Source: Stenotrophomonas rhizophila (GTDB lineage Bacteria; Pseudomonadota; Gammaproteobacteria; Xanthomonadales; Xanthomonadaceae). Taken from it: DNA of 64,000 nt. Under the pieces are notes generated by a model. The model was not told the DNA's origin and did no database searches. It worked only from the letters and a program-made list of their open reading frames with translations. How positions within the stretch are numbered: the stretch's first letter is position 1; the number at the start of each line of letters is the position of its first letter. Shown here one piece after another: positions 62,462 through 64,000 of this stretch. Position numbers and translations under genes: made by a program. The DNA lies in NCBI RefSeq assembly GCF_000661955.1, contig NZ_CP007597.1, positions 3,979,728 to 4,043,727 of the forward strand, in the 5' to 3' direction.

Positions 62462-63430
62462 ATGCCATACGTGAAACGATGGAGTCCGCCCTGGACGATC
62501 ACTGACGGCCGTGCCGGCAATGTGCGGCAGGCGGTGGCGCTGGCGTCGGCACTGAAACTGGGGGCGCATCAACCGCTGGTGCTGAGCCCGCGCGCGCCGT
62601 GGCGCTGGCTGGCGCCACGCTGGCTGCCGGGCGCGGCACGCGGCTTCGGCCCGGCCTTCCAGCAGCTGGCTGCCGCGCACCCGCAGCTGGCCATTGGCTG
62701 TGGCCGCCAGGCGGCCGGGGCGCTGCGCGAACTGCGCCGGGGCGGCACCACGGTGGTGCAGATCCTGGACCCGCGGATCAGCGCGCGGCACTGGGACCTG
62801 CTGGTGGTACCCGAACACGACCGCCTGCGCGGCAGCAACGTCCTGACCCTGCTGGGCAGCCTGAACCCGGTCAACGATGACTGGCTGGCCTGCGGGCGCG
62901 CCGCGTTCGCCGCCTTCGGCACGTTGCCCGGCCCACGCACCGCATTGCTGGTGGGTGGCCCTACCCCGCACGCGCCGTGGCACGAGCCGCACATGGTGCA
63001 GGTGTTCCAGCAGTTGGCCGCGCAGCTGCGTGCCGAAGGCGGCAGCCTGCTGGCCACCACGTCGCGGCGCACGCCGCCCGCGCTGGTGGGCGCGCTGCGC
63101 AGTGCCTTCGCCGATGTTCCGCATGTGATCTGGGGCGATGGCGGCGACGGCGTCAATCCGTATGCGGGGCTGCTGGGCTGGGCCAACCGCGTGGTGGTGT
63201 CGCCCGATTCGGTGAACCTGCTGTCCGAGGCGTGCGCCACGCGCATGCCGGTGGCGGTGGCGCTGGCCGACCAGGCGCAGGCACGGCTGGCGCAGTTCCA
63301 ACAGGCACTGCGCGAACGCGGTCGGTTGCAACCGCGCTGGCTCGACTGGCACACCGACGGGCGCGTCACGCCGCTGCGCGAAACCACGCGCATTGCCGCT
63401 GAAGTACAGGCACGCCTGCTGCCGGTATGA
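62462..63430 (+). CDS. ELM1/DUF1022 family GT-B-like protein
   Basis: The 322-residue product starts [20 protein letters not shown], the TDGRAGN mark of the ELM1-like (mitochondrial fission protein) family. It continues with [32 protein letters not shown] and [20 protein letters not shown]. The fold resembles GT-B glycosyltransferases. Bacterial members are thought to act in envelope sugar metabolism, but no reaction is established here. It is divergent from the reductase gene. Confidence 0.87.
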   Translation: MPYVKRWSPPWTITDGRAGNVRQAVALASALKLGAHQPLVLSPRAPWRWLAPRWLPGAARGFGPAFQQLAAAHPQLAIGCGRQAAGALRELRRGGTTVVQILDPRISARHWDLLVVPEHDRLRGSNVLTLLGSLNPVNDDWLACGRAAFAAFGTLPGPRTALLVGGPTPHAPWHEPHMVQVFQQLAAQLRAEGGSLLATTSRRTPPALVGALRSAFADVPHVIWGDGGDGVNPYAGLLGWANRVVVSPDSVNLLSEACATRMPVAVALADQAQARLAQFQQALRERGRLQPRWLDWHTDGRVTPLRETTRIAAEVQARLLPV

Positions 63431-63467
63431 TGCGCCGGCGGCACCGTGCCGTGGGAGAACACGCCTC

Positions 63468-64000
63468 ATGGAAGACCGCCGTCCTGCGATGATCACGCGC
63501 CTGCGCCAGGCGGTGCTGTGCGGGCTGCTGCTGGGCACCGCCGCCATCGCCCAGGCCGAACCGCAGTGCGTGGAACGCTATCCCACGCCGGCTGCGCTGG
63601 CATCGATGTTCGATGTGGCGCTGGCCACCACCGACGCGTTGGATGCGCTGGAGGGCGTGGACGTGGTGCTGGTGGCACGCGGCGGCCAGGACCTGAGCAA
63701 GTACGGGTTGCGCCACAGCCACGTGGCGTTCCTGCTGCGCGAAGACGACGGCCAGTGGCGCGCGGTGCACCTGCTCAACCCGTGCAAGACCGCGCAGTCG
63801 CATCTGTTCCGCGAAGGCGTGGCCACCTTCATTGGTGAAACGTCCGCGCATACCGACCTGCGCATCGGCGTGCCCACGCCGGCGCTGCGTGCGACGTTGA
63901 AGACGATGCTGACCCAGCCGGCCATCCAGGCGCGCGCGCTGCACGAGGCACGCTACAGCGTGGTGGCCTACCCGTTCAGTACCGAGTACCAGAACTCCAA
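63468..64000 (+). CDS. DUF2145 protein, partial
   Basis: At least 177 residues are coded before the right edge; the C-terminus is missing. A signal peptide ends near AIAQAEPQ. DLSKYGLRHSHVAFLLREDD and AVHLLNPCKTAQSHLFREG fit the DUF2145 family of exported proteins of unknown role. ATG 63468 is used; ATG 63489 is also possible. It follows the ELM1-like gene by 37 bases. Confidence 0.78.
   Translation, partial: MEDRRPAMITRLRQAVLCGLLLGTAAIAQAEPQCVERYPTPAALASMFDVALATTDALDALEGVDVVLVARGGQDLSKYGLRHSHVAFLLREDDGQWRAVHLLNPCKTAQSHLFREGVATFIGETSAHTDLRIGVPTPALRATLKTMLTQPAIQARALHEARYSVVAYPFSTEYQNS

Overview
The window is about 64 kb of high-GC proteobacterial chromosome. The housekeeping genes (aceE, cycA, a YqjH/YqjI-like pair, a Zur-controlled cobW/merC pair, BlaI-M56 genes), the COG2521-like methyltransferase and especially the many GTAG-headed extragenic palindromes (SMAG-type REPs) together with a RAYT transposase point to Stenotrophomonas or a very close Xanthomonadaceae relative. 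This is inferred from sequence features; no database was searched.

Layout. 1-25.4 kb is mostly core: an NHL/M23 protein (cut by the left edge), TPR protein, lytic transglycosylase, cycA, an EAL phosphodiesterase, a polysaccharide deacetylase, an MFS pump with a divergent LysR gene, an ABC-F ATPase, cobW and merC diverging from a Zur box, two paralogous lipoproteins split by a RAYT gene, a methyltransferase, an alpha/beta hydrolase, and a BlaI / M56-ankyrin / serine hydrolase operon. 25.4-28.9 kb is a small accessory block of unrecognised genes, including two membrane proteins of similar build, the second apparently frameshifted. A YncE-like propeller gene follows.

30.2-53.7 kb is an accessory island in two parts. 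The first (30.6-36.0 kb, minus strand) is a type VI secretion PAAR effector with a Tde1/Ntox15-type DNase end and four successive Tdi1-like immunity genes, separated by broken pieces of effector 3' ends. The second (36.4-53.7 kb) is a defence island: a three-gene set (glycine-rich membrane protein, TerB-like protein, second glycine-rich membrane protein), a WYL regulator, an unknown gene, a relic of a second WYL gene, an McrB-like ATPase with a DUF2357/PD-(D/E)XK partner, a ribbon-helix-helix-like gene and a SymE-like toxin beside two copies of a structured repeat, a tiny acidic protein, a second McrB/McrC pair, an IS3 relic, and a HEPN plus DUF262 pair. The best candidates for something undescribed are the three-gene TerB/glycine-zipper set and the structured repeat next to symE.

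53.8-64 kb returns to core: aceE, a PadR regulator with a double operator and its siderophore-reductase partner, several hypotheticals with REP clusters, YceI, a RutE-like reductase, an ELM1-like protein and a DUF2145 protein cut by the right edge. No tRNA, rRNA, CRISPR array, integrase or intact insertion sequence was recognised.
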